A DNA stretch of 64,000 nt from contig NC_090990.1 in the NCBI RefSeq assembly GCF_041146395.1, forward strand, positions 42,542,001 to 42,606,000. Direction: 5' to 3'. The notes below the pieces were generated by a model that did no database searches, was not told the origin of the DNA, and saw only the letters and a program-made list of their open reading frames with translations. Shown here one piece after another: positions 21,181 to 32,814 of the stretch. The stretch comes from Eulemur rufifrons (taxonomy: Eukaryota > Chordata > Mammalia > Primates > Lemuridae). Both the position numbers and the translations under genes were made by a program. Every line of letters begins with the position of its first letter. Within the stretch, counting starts at the first letter, position 1.

Positions 21181-21544
21181 CTAAAAAGCCTCCTATAGTG
21201 TGTAAGCAAAACATTTTGGGCCAATGTAAAGATGAAATATACATAGATCTTGAAGAGTGGATTCCATTTGGATGTAAGAAGATTAATGGAAACAAAGACA
21301 TTTCGGGCAAAGGGTGAGAAAAGACAAATTGGTGGCAAATCGTGAGGACAAGCAGACAGGCAATTGCATAGCTCAGGGTGGGAAGGTCAGAGGAGCAGGG
21401 GACACACATACAAGTCCAGTTACAACGGAGAGAAGGTGCTGAGTCCAGGCGAAGGAGCTTGGCCTTAGCTCTGTGGTCTGCAGAAACCAAGGGGGGTTTA
21501 GAGCAAGGAGACGTGTTCCTAGACTAGGAAACCAAGGCCACAGC
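21181..21544 (-). repeat. Probable ancient LINE fragment
   Basis: Purine-rich text with 'tgtaagaagattaatggaaa' and 'ggtgggaaggtcagaggagc' resembles the antisense LINE 3' relics elsewhere in the window. Weak. Confidence 0.3.
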
Positions 21545-21715
21545 TTAGAGCTGGGGTTCTGCGTGTGAACCATGTGCCAGCAGCCTCAGCATCCCCTGGA
21601 AGGTGTTAGAAATGCAGGTTCTCTGCCCTAACCCAGACCTCCTGAATGAGAAATTCCAGGACAGAACCAGCATTCCGTTTTGGTAAGCACTCCAGGGGAC
21701 TCTGATGCCCAGAAA
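21545..21715 (-). mobile_element. MER20-type hAT MITE
   Basis: 'gtgccagcagcctcagcatc' near 21572, 'gttagaaatgcaggttctct' near 21604, 'ccagacctcctgaatgagaa' near 21633 and 'ggggactctgatgcc' near 21695 follow MER20 in antisense. Confidence 0.8.
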
Positions 21716-22399
21716 ACCAGTGGGTTAGAAGAATGTGGCAAGAGGCTACAGGGTCAGTTTCTGAATTAATTTAAACAAAGCCATCTGCCTGTGCCACAGC
21801 AGCCTGGAAGGGAGACGCAGGGAATGCAGGAGAAAGAAGGAACCTACAAGGTCATCAATGTGAAGATCGCAGCAACTTCTGTTCCTAGATGCTGGTATCT
21901 CTTCTGTCCGGTGAAGATTCACTCTCCAGCTTCCTTCCATTGGAGGGTTTTTAGGGATGAATTCAGTAAGTCTTGTGGAGAAGCAGGAGCTTGATGAATG
22001 AGGGCACCTATGTCCTCCCCTGGGTGGGGGGCACCCTTAGTGTCACAGCCTCCTCCTGCCTCCCAGGAGGAACTTCAGATTAAGCCCCAGCCAGTCCCCT
22101 TCCCCAGGGCCCCTCCAATTCACTGCCAGTCTCAGCAATAAGGAGAAATGTAACTGAGCAACGACTCATGTCCAATGACCAGAAATAGTTCTGGAGTACC
22201 GGGTGAGGAGTAAAGGTGAGCAAAGGCAAAATAAATATACCCCCCACACACTTGCAATGGTCTTCTTAGCTATAAAGGTGAGTCCCTAATTATGTCTGAG
22301 AAATTGAGATTTAATTTTTTATGGCCTAATAAGATTTTTGTCGTACATCCATTCACCAACTATAGAAGAAAACAAATTCTTTCACTCCGTGTCCCCAGT
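21716..22399. other. Stretch without recognised gene or repeat
   Basis: Contains a C/T-rich patch at 22010-22120 with 'cagtccccttccccagggcc'. No gene is supported. Confidence 0.45.
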
Positions 22400-22840
22400 T
22401 TTGGTTTGGAAACTATGCCCTGCACAGAAGTCCGGGACACACTCTTTCCTTCTGTTGCTCAAGCCCACCAAGCTGAATGCCCTTTGACCCTTTGGCACCA
22501 ACCAGCCTTCTGGCCCAGACAGACTGTCACCCAGATCGTCACACACCAAGCCTCCACTCAGACGTCCTCTCCCCAGAAATGCCTGTTCTGTCTCGTCCAT
22601 CTAAAAGAGCTCACCATCTGCCGCAGTCATCTTTTATCACATTACTGCCCCATTTTCCTCACCGTACTTACTACCGTACCCCACCATCTTGTTATTGATT
22701 TGTTTTACTGCCTAGGGTTCACCTCCACGCTAGACTGTGAGCTCCATGGAGGCAAGGAAGATGTTTCTCCAGTGTCTCCCGGTGCCTAGAACGGGCCTGG
22801 CAAACAGCAGATGGTCACAGATATATAAATAAGCCATGTC
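22400..22840 (+). repeat. L2 LINE 3' region, long copy
   Basis: Over 400 bp of sense L2: 'ccctttgaccctttggcacc' near 22480, 'agactgtgagctccatggag' near 22733 and 'gcctagaacgggcctggcaa' near 22783. The 165-codon frame at 22292-22789 is an open remnant in this repeat and not a gene. Confidence 0.8.
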
Positions 22841-23189
22841 TAGCTGACTTGGGCACCTGCCTACCTTCCAGCCCTGAAGCAGCCTTCCTTATGTATCCCA
22901 CGCTCCAGCTCAGCCAGACAGAGCCCTCTCCACCAGTCCTGGAATCAACAGCACACTTCCACCTCCAGTTTCCCCTTTCTGTTTGCCCTGCCCAGAGAAC
23001 TAACTGCCTCCTCTTTGTTTTTTTCTTTCTATTTACCCAAAAGATTATTTCCTCCTGAAAGAACCCCGATCCATCAAATAGGTTGCTCTTAAGAAAAAAA
23101 AAGAAAATCAAAATATTCCATTCCACTAATAAATTCTCTGCTTTCTGATTTTCAAAGACTTTCAGTATCTGTCAGGTCATTTGTCAACT
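22841..23189. other. Stretch without recognised gene or repeat
   Basis: C/T-rich on the + strand (22855-23050), with an A/G run at 23091-23105. No recognised element. Confidence 0.45.
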
Positions 23190-23315
23190 AACTAATTAAT
23201 TTATCCGTCCATCCAACCAACAAACTTTTAAGAAGCCCCTGGTGTGAGTCAGTCCCTTCCCCGGGAATTCATAGATGAAAAAGGAAACAGCCTTGATCCT
23301 CCAGAAGCTTCCTTA
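23190..23315 (-). repeat. L2 3' fragment
   Basis: 'atccgtccatccaaccaaca' near 23202, 'gaattcatagatgaaaaagg' near 23265 and 'cttgatcctccagaagcttc' near 23293 follow the antisense L2 3' end. Confidence 0.5.
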
Positions 23316-23424
23316 TCTCTTGACCCCGATTATTTGAATTGAACCGTTACTCCTTTTTAATTTCATTTGTCTAGAGCACAACTCAATCCTCCAACCACAC
23401 TAAGCTTAGAAGTAATGTCTTTAT

Positions 23425-23630
23425 GCATACTGATGACAAATATTTATTAATTGGTGATAGAAAAGAAATAAGGAAAAATATACTAGTATTTGGTGAGCAT
23501 TTGTCAAATCCTCTAGTACCAAGATAAGACCTAGGGCAGGAGAAAAGGAAGAAGACAAAATAAATACAAGAAAAAGGTACTTCCCTAAGAAGTTAAGAAT
23601 TTGATTAGGGAGACAAAACATTTAAAAACA
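23425..23630 (-). repeat. L2-like fragment, probable
   Basis: 'tgacaaatatttattaattg' near 23433 and 'gaatttgattagggagacaa' near 23598 keep the antisense L2 order in a very A-rich background. Confidence 0.4.
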
Positions 23631-23679
23631 CACACTGAAATTTAAAAAACAAATAATACATTAAATAATGGCTTTCTTG

Positions 23680-23945
23680 CATACATTCATTGATCATCTA
23701 TAATGGCCACACACTGTGCTAAGTGTTTGGGGAAAAAAGCTGAAGTATTAAGCAATTTTCACACATCATCTAACTGGATACACCAATTCTAAAATGCCAG
23801 AATTATTATCCCCACATTATATATGAGGATAACTAAGGCTCAGAAAATGTTAACTTTACCAAAGTCACAAACAATTAGAGGCACCAAAACTCAAACTCGG
23901 GTCTTCTGACTGCCTGCCCAATGTCACCTGCATTATATGACACTG
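23680..23945 (-). repeat. MIR SINE, nearly full length
   Basis: 'cacactgtgctaagtgtttg' near 23712, 'agaattattatccccacatt' near 23799, 'ctaaggctcagaaaatgtta' near 23833 and 'aaactcaaactcgggtcttc' near 23887. Confidence 0.85.
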
Positions 23946-24384
23946 TCTCCATTTTCATGATTTAACTAATGAAAGACAAGAATGATGAACATGGGCTAGA
24001 ATGAGCGGAGGAGGCTGGGCTTCGAAAATGAGGGATGGATATGATACTACTACGGAAATTAAAATTTTAGTCATTAAATTGAGCTTACTAGTGCAGATTC
24101 AACTTACATGATTAAACCACAAGGAACACTCTTACTATCAATGCTTGGTTAATTATATCAATCTTCCCTCTGGGATTTACCCCTGTTCTGGGAAGGGCCC
24201 TATTTAAGATAAATGCAGACCTCTCCACTTCTTGCATTCCCTGGTAGGATTCTTCATCTGCTTACATGAAATAATGGACAACGGTTACATTTGCACGTAT
24301 CTGCACTACATATGCACCCACCAGCAGGGTTGATATGCTATGAAAGAAAAGTAGGAGTGGGATGCAGAAATCTGGTAGAGAGTA
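23946..24384. other. Stretch without recognised gene or repeat
   Basis: AT-rich unique sequence. Nothing supported. Confidence 0.45.
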
Positions 24385-24462
24385 TCTTACTCATCATAGT
24401 ATCTCCAGCACTTAGAAGGTTCCTGGTACCGATTAGGTGCTCAATAAATGTGTATTGAGTAT
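24385..24462 (+). repeat. L2 LINE 3' end
   Basis: 'tagtatctccagcacttaga' near 24398 and 'taggtgctcaataaatgtgt' near 24435 are the L2 terminus. Confidence 0.78.
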
Positions 24463-26279
24463 CAAGCTCAGCTGCTTTTTTTCTCTTGTCAACTATCAAT
24501 CAACACAATTTCAACCTCTACTGCACAGCAGGGGGATATATGAATATCCAGAAAAACTGGGGGAAGGAGGAAGAACAGCAATAAGGAACTGAGAAATGCA
24601 CTTGCTATGTGTTGTTATAACCTTTGTCAGCCTGTCCTTTTCCTGTCCTGGTCCCTCTCTAATTGAGACACTATGACTGTGGTATGAAACACCCAGGTTC
24701 CAGTCTATCAAATGTCAAGCCTACCAACCAGAGGAGGAAGTAGGTTAGCCTCATTAGCAAGTAGGTCCTGGTCATGTTGCCACAGACTCGATGCCTGTTG
24801 AGCTGAGAGTGCCGTCTGGGCATCCAGGCAATAACTGAGCTGGTGTTCTTCTGTGCACTGGTCCAGCATATACCACCACGCCACCACCTTGGTTTTCAGG
24901 TGTTCCTCACCTGGAATTGGAATGCTACCCACTGAAGTGTAGTCTAGCCCTTCTTCTGAGTCTGGCCTTTGCCAGATCCCGTTCTGGGAGTAAGGGCCTT
25001 ATCTCCCTTACGAAGAGCTCTTGGCTGAGTTCTTTCATGGAAGGGAGGCTATGGGGTTTATTTCTCCAACCTGCTGAGCTTCAAACACCCATGCTTATCC
25101 CTCCTGCTACTAGGCCCCATCTCCATATCAGCCCGCTTGCATCTGATGCCAGCTACAGAAGAGCCTCAGTTTCCAATAGCTCTATGGATACTATTCTTAA
25201 TGCCTTAGTCACGGTCACTTCCCTTACTCTTATATTTCTCAATCTTATATTAATATAAGTTTTAGAACATCATGGAAAAGTCTGCTTGGGTGATGAAAAC
25301 CAAACGGTTTTAGGTTTGAGGGAGCTGGGTTATCTTACATATAAGAAAAGAGATCGTAAGTAAATGGTTATAGGCTTACGGCTGAAATTGTTAAAAGTGG
25401 TACAGCGTATCTTACAAGCCAGCTCCAAGGTCCTAGAAAAAAGCAACCTTCAACTTACCCTGAACTTTTCCTAAGAGTTAAAAATATCTTTACAGTTTTC
25501 TCCTTTTGGGGATTCAGAGCATGTTGGTGACAAAAGCGTTTGCAGGTACTTTTCTTCTGCCTTTAATCTTTTAACTCTGGGCTGAGGGGTCACGAAGGTC
25601 TTTCCTTGGGAAAAGAGGAAAAGAGACAAAGAGACTTTTCCGGAGGGGAAAAAAGTATCATGACTCTTTCCTGGTGGTGGTGGGTGTGGATTGGAGGGTA
25701 CTTAAACACACACACACACAAACACGCACACACACCGGGATCACCTGTATTTCTAAAGGAGGTACTCAGCATCAGAACATGTGCTATATCAGAACCTACT
25801 GGTCTTCCTGATTTCCTTATTTTCATTTCTCAAAGAAAAAGCAGACATAGGAGGACAAAAAAAACCAAACACATGCACAATACTACCAACATCCACATAA
25901 CTCCTTAGGTCTGCATATAACTCTTTGCTTGTTGCTTTATAATTTGTAAGTTTTCCTCTACCCAAGATTTTTTTCCACATCTGACATTTTTAGAAGTCAC
26001 TCACTATTAAGAATCCTAATATTTACCAGCGAATACAAAAGATCATAATCTATTGACCATTGTTTAAGCAGCTTTTGAACCTGCTTTTCATTTATAAAAG
26101 AGCCGAAGCCCTTTCTCCCTAAGCATTTCAAAATGCATTTAAACAGAACTCTGCTTCTAGACAGTCTCCATTTGTCATTCCCCAGAGCCACGCTTCTAAA
26201 CACAATCAACCAACTGGAAAAATTTCAAGGAGGGCAATTTTAGATCAGTATCCTTTGATCATTGTTATTCTCGCAGCAC
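24463..26279. other. 1.8-kb stretch without recognised gene
   Basis: Holds a CA microsatellite at 25708-25736 and a perfect 16-bp palindrome at 25244-25259. Frames at 24917-25258 and 25606-25908 are low-complexity or overlapped by antisense frames. No interspersed repeat is recognised. Confidence 0.5.
25708..25736. repeat. (CA)n microsatellite, interrupted
   Basis: ACACACACACACA broken by AAACACG and followed by CACACACAC to 25736. Likely length-variable between individuals. Confidence 0.9.
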
Positions 26280-26330
26280 AACTCGTGTATTTAGTAGATA
26301 CTCAATAAATACTTGTTGAATTGACTTGAA
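26280..26330 (+). repeat. L2 LINE 3' terminal fragment
   Basis: 'tagtagatactcaataaata' then 'cttgttgaattgacttg' near 26293 is the final 40 bp of L2. Confidence 0.65.
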
Positions 26331-27202
26331 ATGGGTTGTTATCAGCGCTAAAGAATTCAAGGCTGGTGCTCTGAAGTTCCTGCCGATTTACTCCAGTTTA
26401 TGTGTGAGTCATCAAGCCTGTTAACAGCACTAATTATCCACCAGGCTAAATGGAAAAGATATGATTGATCAGCCACGAGGATCAATACCTATGTGTTTAT
26501 TAGAACCATTTTTATTTTAATCATTCTTAAGGGCTGCCTCACTCAGTGTAATTATGAGTGGTCTCTGAAATCACTGTGAATAAGAAAACAGCTGAGACGC
26601 ACTTGAAGAAATCCATAGAGCATTAGTGGTTAGTGGTGCATCTCTCCCACACTCACGCAGGGACCTAAGCAACTGTGGCTTTTCCCAATACCTTTTGCCC
26701 CCGACTCTGTTTCTCTTTTCTTCTCCTGACTAAGCTAACCAGCTATGAAACATCCGGCAAGCTCCTAATCAACAGTATGTGTGTGCTTGTGTGTGTGCAT
26801 GTGTTGGGGAGGGAGAAAGTGTGCTAGCCATGGGAAAGGGAGAGTCACCCATGCTGGAAACCAAACCCCAGCTCCCCACGCCCCTTATCCCACCCTGCTG
26901 TTCACTCTCTGCTATTCTTTCGTCTATCCTATATCTGACCCTGGAAGTCCCATTCCACATGTCAGGCTTGCCTGCAGGGCCAGGCAGTCAGTACACTGAA
27001 GTTTACTCCCTGATCAGTTCCTTTCCTCTCCTGGGTCTCTGGAGAAGTCCATCGGGGCAGATGGACCCTGGCACTGCCTATACCATGAGACAGAAGCAGT
27101 GTTGGTGGTCACCTCCCCCACACCAAGGGCATAGACCAACCCTGACAACCACACAGGAGCCCCAGTTATCATGGAGGTAAATTCAAATGACATCAGCCTT
27201 TG
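26331..27202. other. Unique stretch; candidate conserved block 26340-26620; TG repeat
   Basis: 26340-26620 is repeat-free and rich in homeobox-like words (TAATTA, ATTTTAATCATTC, ATGATTGATCAG). From 26776 to 26805 there is an interrupted TG microsatellite. A 133-codon frame at 26779-27180 starts inside that microsatellite and is not credible as a gene. Confidence 0.45.
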
Positions 27203-27282
27203 GATTTTTCTTTCCAAATATTTTCAATCCACAGCTTGTTGAATCCTCACATGCAGAACCCATGGATATGGTGGGCAGACTG
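27203..27282 (+). mobile_element. MER2 3' end fragment
   Basis: 'aaatattttcaatccacagc' near 27216 through 'gggcagactg' at 27282 is the right end of MER2 in sense, followed by TA. It directly abuts the rearranged copy at 27283-27606. Confidence 0.8.
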
Positions 27283-27606
27283 TACACGGGAGCATATACA
27301 TAGGTTATGTGCAAATACTGCACCATTTTACAAAGGAGACTTAAGCATCTGATGATTTTGGTATCTACGAGGGTCTTGGAACCAATCCCTGTGGGTACAG
27401 AGGGATGACTACCCTTAAAATCATCGCTAGAGTACGTACAATACCTAATACGTGTAAATGCTATACAAATAGTTGTTATACTGTAATTTTAAAATTTGTA
27501 TTATTTTTATTATTGTTATTTTTTATTGGTTTTTTCCTCCCAAATATTTTCCATCAGAGGTTGGCTGAACCCTGTATGTGGGACCTGCAGATGCAGAGGG
27601 AAGACT
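27283..27606 (+). mobile_element. MER2 with its first part inverted in place
   Basis: 27283-27410 is MER2 5' sequence in antisense ('taggttatgtgcaaatactg', 'ttggaaccaatccctgtggg', 'agagggatgact'). 27411-27606 is MER2 from the middle to the right end in sense ('aatacctaatacgtgtaaat', 'atagttgttatactgtaatt', 'ggttggctgaaccctgtatg'). Together they account for one full element with its left third flipped. Confidence 0.82.
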
Positions 27607-27659
27607 ATGCATTTCTGATGAGAGTGGCTGGGATTACCTGAACCAATACAACTGCATGC

Positions 27660-27752
27660 TCCTTTAAGGCAGAATCCATAGTAATAAATCCACCACAGAA
27701 CTAACTAGATCAGTGCTTAGCAAATAGTATATACTCATTAAATGTTTCTAAA
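27660..27752 (+). repeat. L2 LINE 3' end, eroded
   Basis: 'agatcagtgcttagcaaata' near 27707 followed by 'tatactcattaaatgtttct' matches the L2 terminus with several changes. Confidence 0.6.
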
Positions 27753-28504
27753 GGAATTTTAAAAAAATGAACAAACATATGACTGTATCAGCTAGCAAGT
27801 TGCAGTGCTGAAAACGTGTCCTTGAATTTGAATTCATGGACTTTTTGAAAATTGACTATAAAAACAGTGTTCAAAGTATTATAGTTCCTGGCTTTCCTGC
27901 CGTGTAATTCTCAGCACATATTGATTTTGAAGTTCCAATCTTTGCAATTCCCTGATAATGCTATTCCTCAGAATAATGAAGCAGGAAGGTCCCCTACGCC
28001 CACAATTGTGCTGGATGTGTAGGAACTGTGATTTTCTTTAACCACAGGTATCTGCATTTCCTCAGGCCCTCATTACAGTATATGGGATGTTATTTAATCT
28101 CCAGTGAATCTTTCCCTAACATTTTTTGCTCCTTCTTATAAGACCCAGTTGACTTCTTCATAGCTGCTGTGCTAACTTCACTATCATACTTTTCAGGATA
28201 ATTATCAGAATTAAGCCACCTGATTTTTACTGCCCCTTAAGCAAGGGAGACGTGTCAAGTTCATGATCCCTAGATGTGGGCAGTGGCAAGTCAGACCACC
28301 TATAAACGTTTCACACAGTGCTTCAGGCTTGAGTCAATTATTCAATTGTCAAGAGTCTACTGAAGGCTTTTCGAGTGCTGTTTGCCAGTGAAGAACTTAT
28401 GATCTAGTCAGGCAAATAAAACAAACAATCAAAGTAGCACAGTAACAGAATTTTGATGTGGACCTTGGATATATAGGAAAAACATCCACATTTTGCATTA
28501 TGTC
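27753..28504. other. Mostly unique stretch
   Basis: A weak antisense L2-like segment may cover 28320-28440 ('gtgaagaacttatgatctag'). The remainder is unassigned. Confidence 0.4.
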
Positions 28505-28625
28505 TGTTTATTTATTCCATCATTCATTGGTTTGCTGAGTGTCATGTCCCAGATCTTATTCTAGGAGAAACAGATTTATCAGCGAATAAACCAGTGTCCC
28601 CACCCTCATGAAGCTCTCAACCTAA
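28505..28625 (-). repeat. L2 LINE 3' end
   Basis: 'atttattccatcattcattg' near 28509, 'cccagatcttattctaggag' near 28548 and 'caccctcatgaagctctcaa' near 28601. Confidence 0.7.
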
Positions 28626-28639
28626 TACTCATAATCTGG

Positions 28640-29020
28640 TGGGAACACACCATGCCGTTTTCTGCCTTTGCACACGTTATTCTTCTTCCTAGAATGCCCC
28701 AGTGTTCTTCCCACTATCCTATCCAACCAATTCAGCTTTGTACATCTAACAACTATTAATATTATCTCCATGCAAACTTCTGCCTGGATATTCCCTCTTC
28801 TAGGATGCTGCTCTGATCATCAATTGTTGCAGACTAAAATATGTCCTACCCTGTGTTCCTTGTGTTAATTTTCTTTTTGCATTTGTCATGTCATAATTAG
28901 GAATATGCAGGTCTATATCCACTCTTAAAAGATAGTTTTGGAAGGCAAGCCCTACATCTTATCCTGGTGTCTGGATTCAGGACTGGCACACAGTAGTTCA
29001 GCAAACTTTCGCTATACTAA
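28640..29020 (+). repeat. L2 LINE 3' region
   Basis: 'tctgcctttgcacacgttat' near 28661, 'cttctgcctggatattccct' near 28777, 'gatagttttggaaggcaagc' near 28931 and 'ggactggcacacagtagttc' near 28980. It stands back to back with the antisense L2 before it. Confidence 0.78.
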
Positions 29021-29027
29021 ACTCAAC

Positions 29028-29125
29028 CGCGAAGGAGGAAATCAAAGCTCAAGGAAATAAAAGTGCTTGTATAAGACCATAGGACTAGATAGTAGCAGAA
29101 CTGAAACCAGATCAATGCCCTTGCC
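29028..29125 (-). repeat. MIR SINE core, eroded
   Basis: 'aaatcaaagctcaaggaaat' near 29040 and 'ataggactagatagtagcag' near 29079 correspond to the antisense MIR 'gaggctcagagaggttaa...agctagtaagtggcag' region. Confidence 0.6.
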
Positions 29126-29389
29126 CAGATGAATCAAATTCACTGCCATGGAGCATGTGGCTTGCAGGAGTTTGCATGGAGACAAATGTTAGTTTCTCAC
29201 CTCAATTGGCAGGATGCTGTACACCAATCTGTCTATGTTTGGTGGTATAATTATTTATGTCACTAATGTTTCAATATCTTTGCATGTATTTGAGCTACAA
29301 CTATTGAGGAATAAAATTATGTAAAACTAAGGCACTGTAGTACCTATGCAAGAAGGTCATAATGTAGGGGGAGATCAGCGAACAGACTA

Positions 29390-29508
29390 AAAACTATAAT
29401 AGTTATCTGCCTCCCTCCATCTCTTTATAAAATATTTAAGGGCAGACTTAGTTCCTTTAGAGACGTTCCTGTTGCTTAGCACAGAAACTAGGTCTCAATA
29501 AAATGTGT
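29390..29508 (+). repeat. L2 LINE 3' end
   Basis: 'aagggcagacttagttcctt' near 29439 and 'ggtctcaataaaatgtgttt' near 29491. Confidence 0.6.
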
Positions 29509-29719
29509 TTAAAATAAACTCACTCCAGCAAATCACTCCAAAATTTTCCATTTCCCCACACTCCAGTAAAAATCTACAGCTTTTCATCATTTGTACTGGC
29601 CTATCAGTACAGAATATTGAACCACACCTAAGATTCATTCACCAGCCAACACCTCTTTACTGATTTATAATTTTCGTAAATGCACTTATTTGATTAGTTT
29701 TTACTTCAATAAATTATTA

Positions 29720-29915
29720 AATCCTTTATATGTATAATTTCATGTAATCTTTTTAGGGGGCTACTTTTATTCCTCATTGTATAGACGAGAAATCTGAGAC
29801 CCACAGAGGTGATGTAACTTGACTAACATCATCCAGACAGCATTTTTCAGAGCTAAGATCTGGACTTGGGTCTTTCTGGATTCTAAGCTCATGTTCTTGT
29901 TACTGTATCAGAGTT
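29720..29915 (-). repeat. MIR SINE
   Basis: 'acttttattcctcattgtat' near 29763, 'gagacccacagaggtgatgt' near 29796 and 'ggacttgggtctttctggat' near 29862. Confidence 0.78.
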
Positions 29916-31529
29916 CAAAGGCTGTGTGTGTGGTGAAGCTGTATGGCCGAAGGTGACAGTGTATGTGAGGGAGTATAGCATTAATTGACTGAAAGAAAAA
30001 AATGTAGTATCACTGAATTTATAGAAAAACCATATATTATTATAAATGAAGACCTTGGGGTGTGTAGGTGTCCAGATATCACTCCAGGCCACCAAAATAG
30101 CCACCAGATCTTACCAATCAACATGAATGAACATCGCTTGAATGTCTTAGCTTAAATGATCAACTGTCTGTGTAAACGTGAAGCGTTTTTTTTTTTTTTT
30201 TGAAGTGAAAGGTCTTACTGCAAGAAGAAAAAGAATGGCTTTAGGGTTACCAACTTACAGGGCCATTTCTCAAAATCCAGTCATTATATTGCCTTGATAT
30301 TACTGTTAACCATGAGTGTCCTTACAATGTACTGTAATACTGAGATTTATGGAATGTTTTGTGAGCATGTACACAGCTTCATCTTATACCCAGATAGCTC
30401 CTTTAGAGACCAACCTTTTAAAACTGTCTAGCCTACTAAAGCTGAATAATTTTGCAAAAAAAATATGTAAAGGTTTAGCGTTTTATACAGCCAATCACCT
30501 CGAGTACACTGGAACAGCCAGTAAGAAGCTTAAATAGACTCTTGAGGAGACAAAAAGAGACATCATTAGACAAGTGCTTATAACTGCTGCCCCCTTGACT
30601 TTCTCATTTCAGGACTTTTATCAGCTCAGTTTCAACAGAAGGCAAACAAAAAAAAAAATCTTCCCTTTTGACTTGCTTACTGAAATAGAAAGTTTTTTTT
30701 CCCCTCCTTGCTGGTCTCTGAAACCCTTTTCTTCCAAACAAAACCTGCTGGGAGAAGTTTCTGTTCTTTGTTGGGAGACAATAAATTTGGAAACAGAAAA
30801 CTCTGGACTTTCTGTGTGATCAGAAGATTTGGGATGAGCACACGGTGCACTGATGTAGAGACACTAATAGGGAAAGATCTCAGCCGTGGAAGACCCCCCC
30901 AGCACACATGGGCGATAGAAACCGCCTAGACCACAGGCCCGTGAATTGATGAATAAAGTCACAGGGCAAGATGAAAGTGAAACACACCTCGAGCTGTCTT
31001 CCTTTTCCTTTAAGTCTTTAAGGATAAATCACAGCCATTGTTACCCCAGTATTAGTGAGTCAAAGACTTCAAAGAAGAGTTCTCTATAACTTAAAAGAGA
31101 TTTCATAATAGGGGGAAATTCCATTTATATCCAATGTAAAGATACATTCATTTGCCTTTCCCTTAGACTTAAAAACTTTCATCCATCGCTGACTAATTAT
31201 CAGTACAAATCTGGCCCCCAGCCCAATTCTATTTGATTCTGTAGCAGGTGGATACAATATCAGCTAAGGTATAATAAAACCCGTCCCTGCAATCTAAGTA
31301 CTGGATTAAGAACTGAACTGTAGCTTACCCTGAGGACCCTAGACGAGGTGAGGGTTCTTACTCTGTTTGGTTCCACTGTTAATAACAATAAACCTCAGGA
31401 CTATTTTAAGGAGATTGTTAAAGGAATGAATTTAATATGAATTAAAAAAAATCAGTTTGATCATCTCCTTTAAGATGGATTCAACATATGTTTTATTGCT
31501 CTTTTTTAAAAAAGGTCCATTTATGTACT
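29916..31529. other. 1.6-kb repeat-poor stretch, no gene recognised
   Basis: Contains a T run at 30187-30201 and an A run near 30648-30658. Overlapping short frames at 30316-30929 look like chance. No MIR, L2 or Alu is visible. Confidence 0.45.
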
Positions 31530-31740
31530 CTAATTGTTGAGTAGTGTGCCAAATATGAGGTCTTATGTAGATATCTAGTTGGAGAGATGGAGAAATTCAC
31601 CAACGATGAAAATACGCCGTGGTAAGTACTACAACGGACATAAAATCAATACAGATGATTGGTCACTGAGAAGAAGGACACCCAGTCTGGGAGAATGGGG
31701 TCGTGTATGACAGGCAAAGCTTCTGAGCTGAGAGAGAACA
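31530..31740 (-). repeat. Probable ancient LINE fragment
   Basis: 'ccagtctgggagaatggggt' near 31682 after an 'agtactacaacggacataaa' block has the antisense LINE 3' order. Weak. Confidence 0.35.
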
Positions 31741-32814
31741 GGCTTCCTTTAAAGCCCCATCAGCAGCTGAGCATGGCCAGAGCTCAGTTCTGACTCGGAG
31801 ATGGCAGGCAGATCAGGAAGGACTTAAGGGCACGCTTACCTGGAAGACTAGAAAGCAGGAGAGGTGCTACCAGTCTTGTGTTGCAGACAGATGATTTCAG
31901 ACAGCCAAGGCCCAGGCAGGTGAATGGGGTGGATCAGGACTGATGGGAGAAACAGGCCTGCAGCCCCTACGACAGAGAGACCCTCACCCTCTTCCAGTTA
32001 GCAGGAAGGTGGCGTCAGCTCTTTCGTCCCACCCTACTGCTCTGTCCTGTATGAGAGGTTAGTTATCTGACAGCCGTGAGGAGTGGAGCTCAGCCCATTC
32101 GGGGGCCCTTCTGCTTTGGTGTCTGCATGAGGGCGTGGAGCACACTGGTATCAGGCCGACCAGGACAAGCCCTGCCCCTGCATGGGCATTGGGGGACGGC
32201 CATGGGAGGAGGTAAGGGCAGCACCATACATCCCAGTGACCAGCTGAGTGCTAGTTTTGCAGACCTCATTTTAACTCAGGTAGGTCTCCAGGTATAGACT
32301 TGGGAGGGATCTAAGTCACATGCTCCAGCCCAGCTTTGCCAGCAACGTGAAGGATATTTTTATCTGTTTGGCTCCTGTGTCTGGTTTGCAGATGGCTGAA
32401 AATGCAGGGGGAGCGGGGCATGATGAACCAACCCACCCAGAGGTTCCCTCCCCAGCCAGGGGTTCCCTCTCCACTCAAATCACACAATGGCAGTGGGGGT
32501 GGGAAGAAGGAAAGAGATTCCAGAGATAATGAAGTTTGGATTTAGTGATTCCCCAGGATGTGGTAGCACCAGAAAAGAGCAAACAATCTCTCAAAACAAA
32601 ACAGCTAAAACACCCTTTAAATCAAAAAAGAGGAAACCTTGTAGCTTAGCAGTCTTATTTCTATATTTCTCAATATTGTTAGTATATCTATTTTTCGTAT
32701 ACAACTCTGTGCTGAGAAACATATTAAGGCCATCTTCCACTGCTCATATATTTTGGTCTCTCTGATGAAAAATAATTGGTGTGAAGGGGGATGGGCACCA
32801 TGTTTGGACACCTT
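31741..32814. other. Stretch without recognised gene or repeat
   Basis: GC-richer around 32070-32480 than its surroundings. Frames at 32076-32297, 32320-32529 and 32487-32765 resemble no known protein. No CpG enrichment. Confidence 0.45.

Noticed and set aside
22292..22789. 165-codon open frame, the longest in the window
   Set aside because: Nearly all of it lies in a sense L2 3' region that is noncoding in the parent element.
26779..27180. 133-codon frame beginning with a Cys-rich start
   Set aside because: Its first codons are a TG microsatellite and the rest has no protein-like features.
30187..30201. T15 run as an Alu or L1 tail
   Set aside because: No SINE or L1 body on either side and no convincing target duplication.
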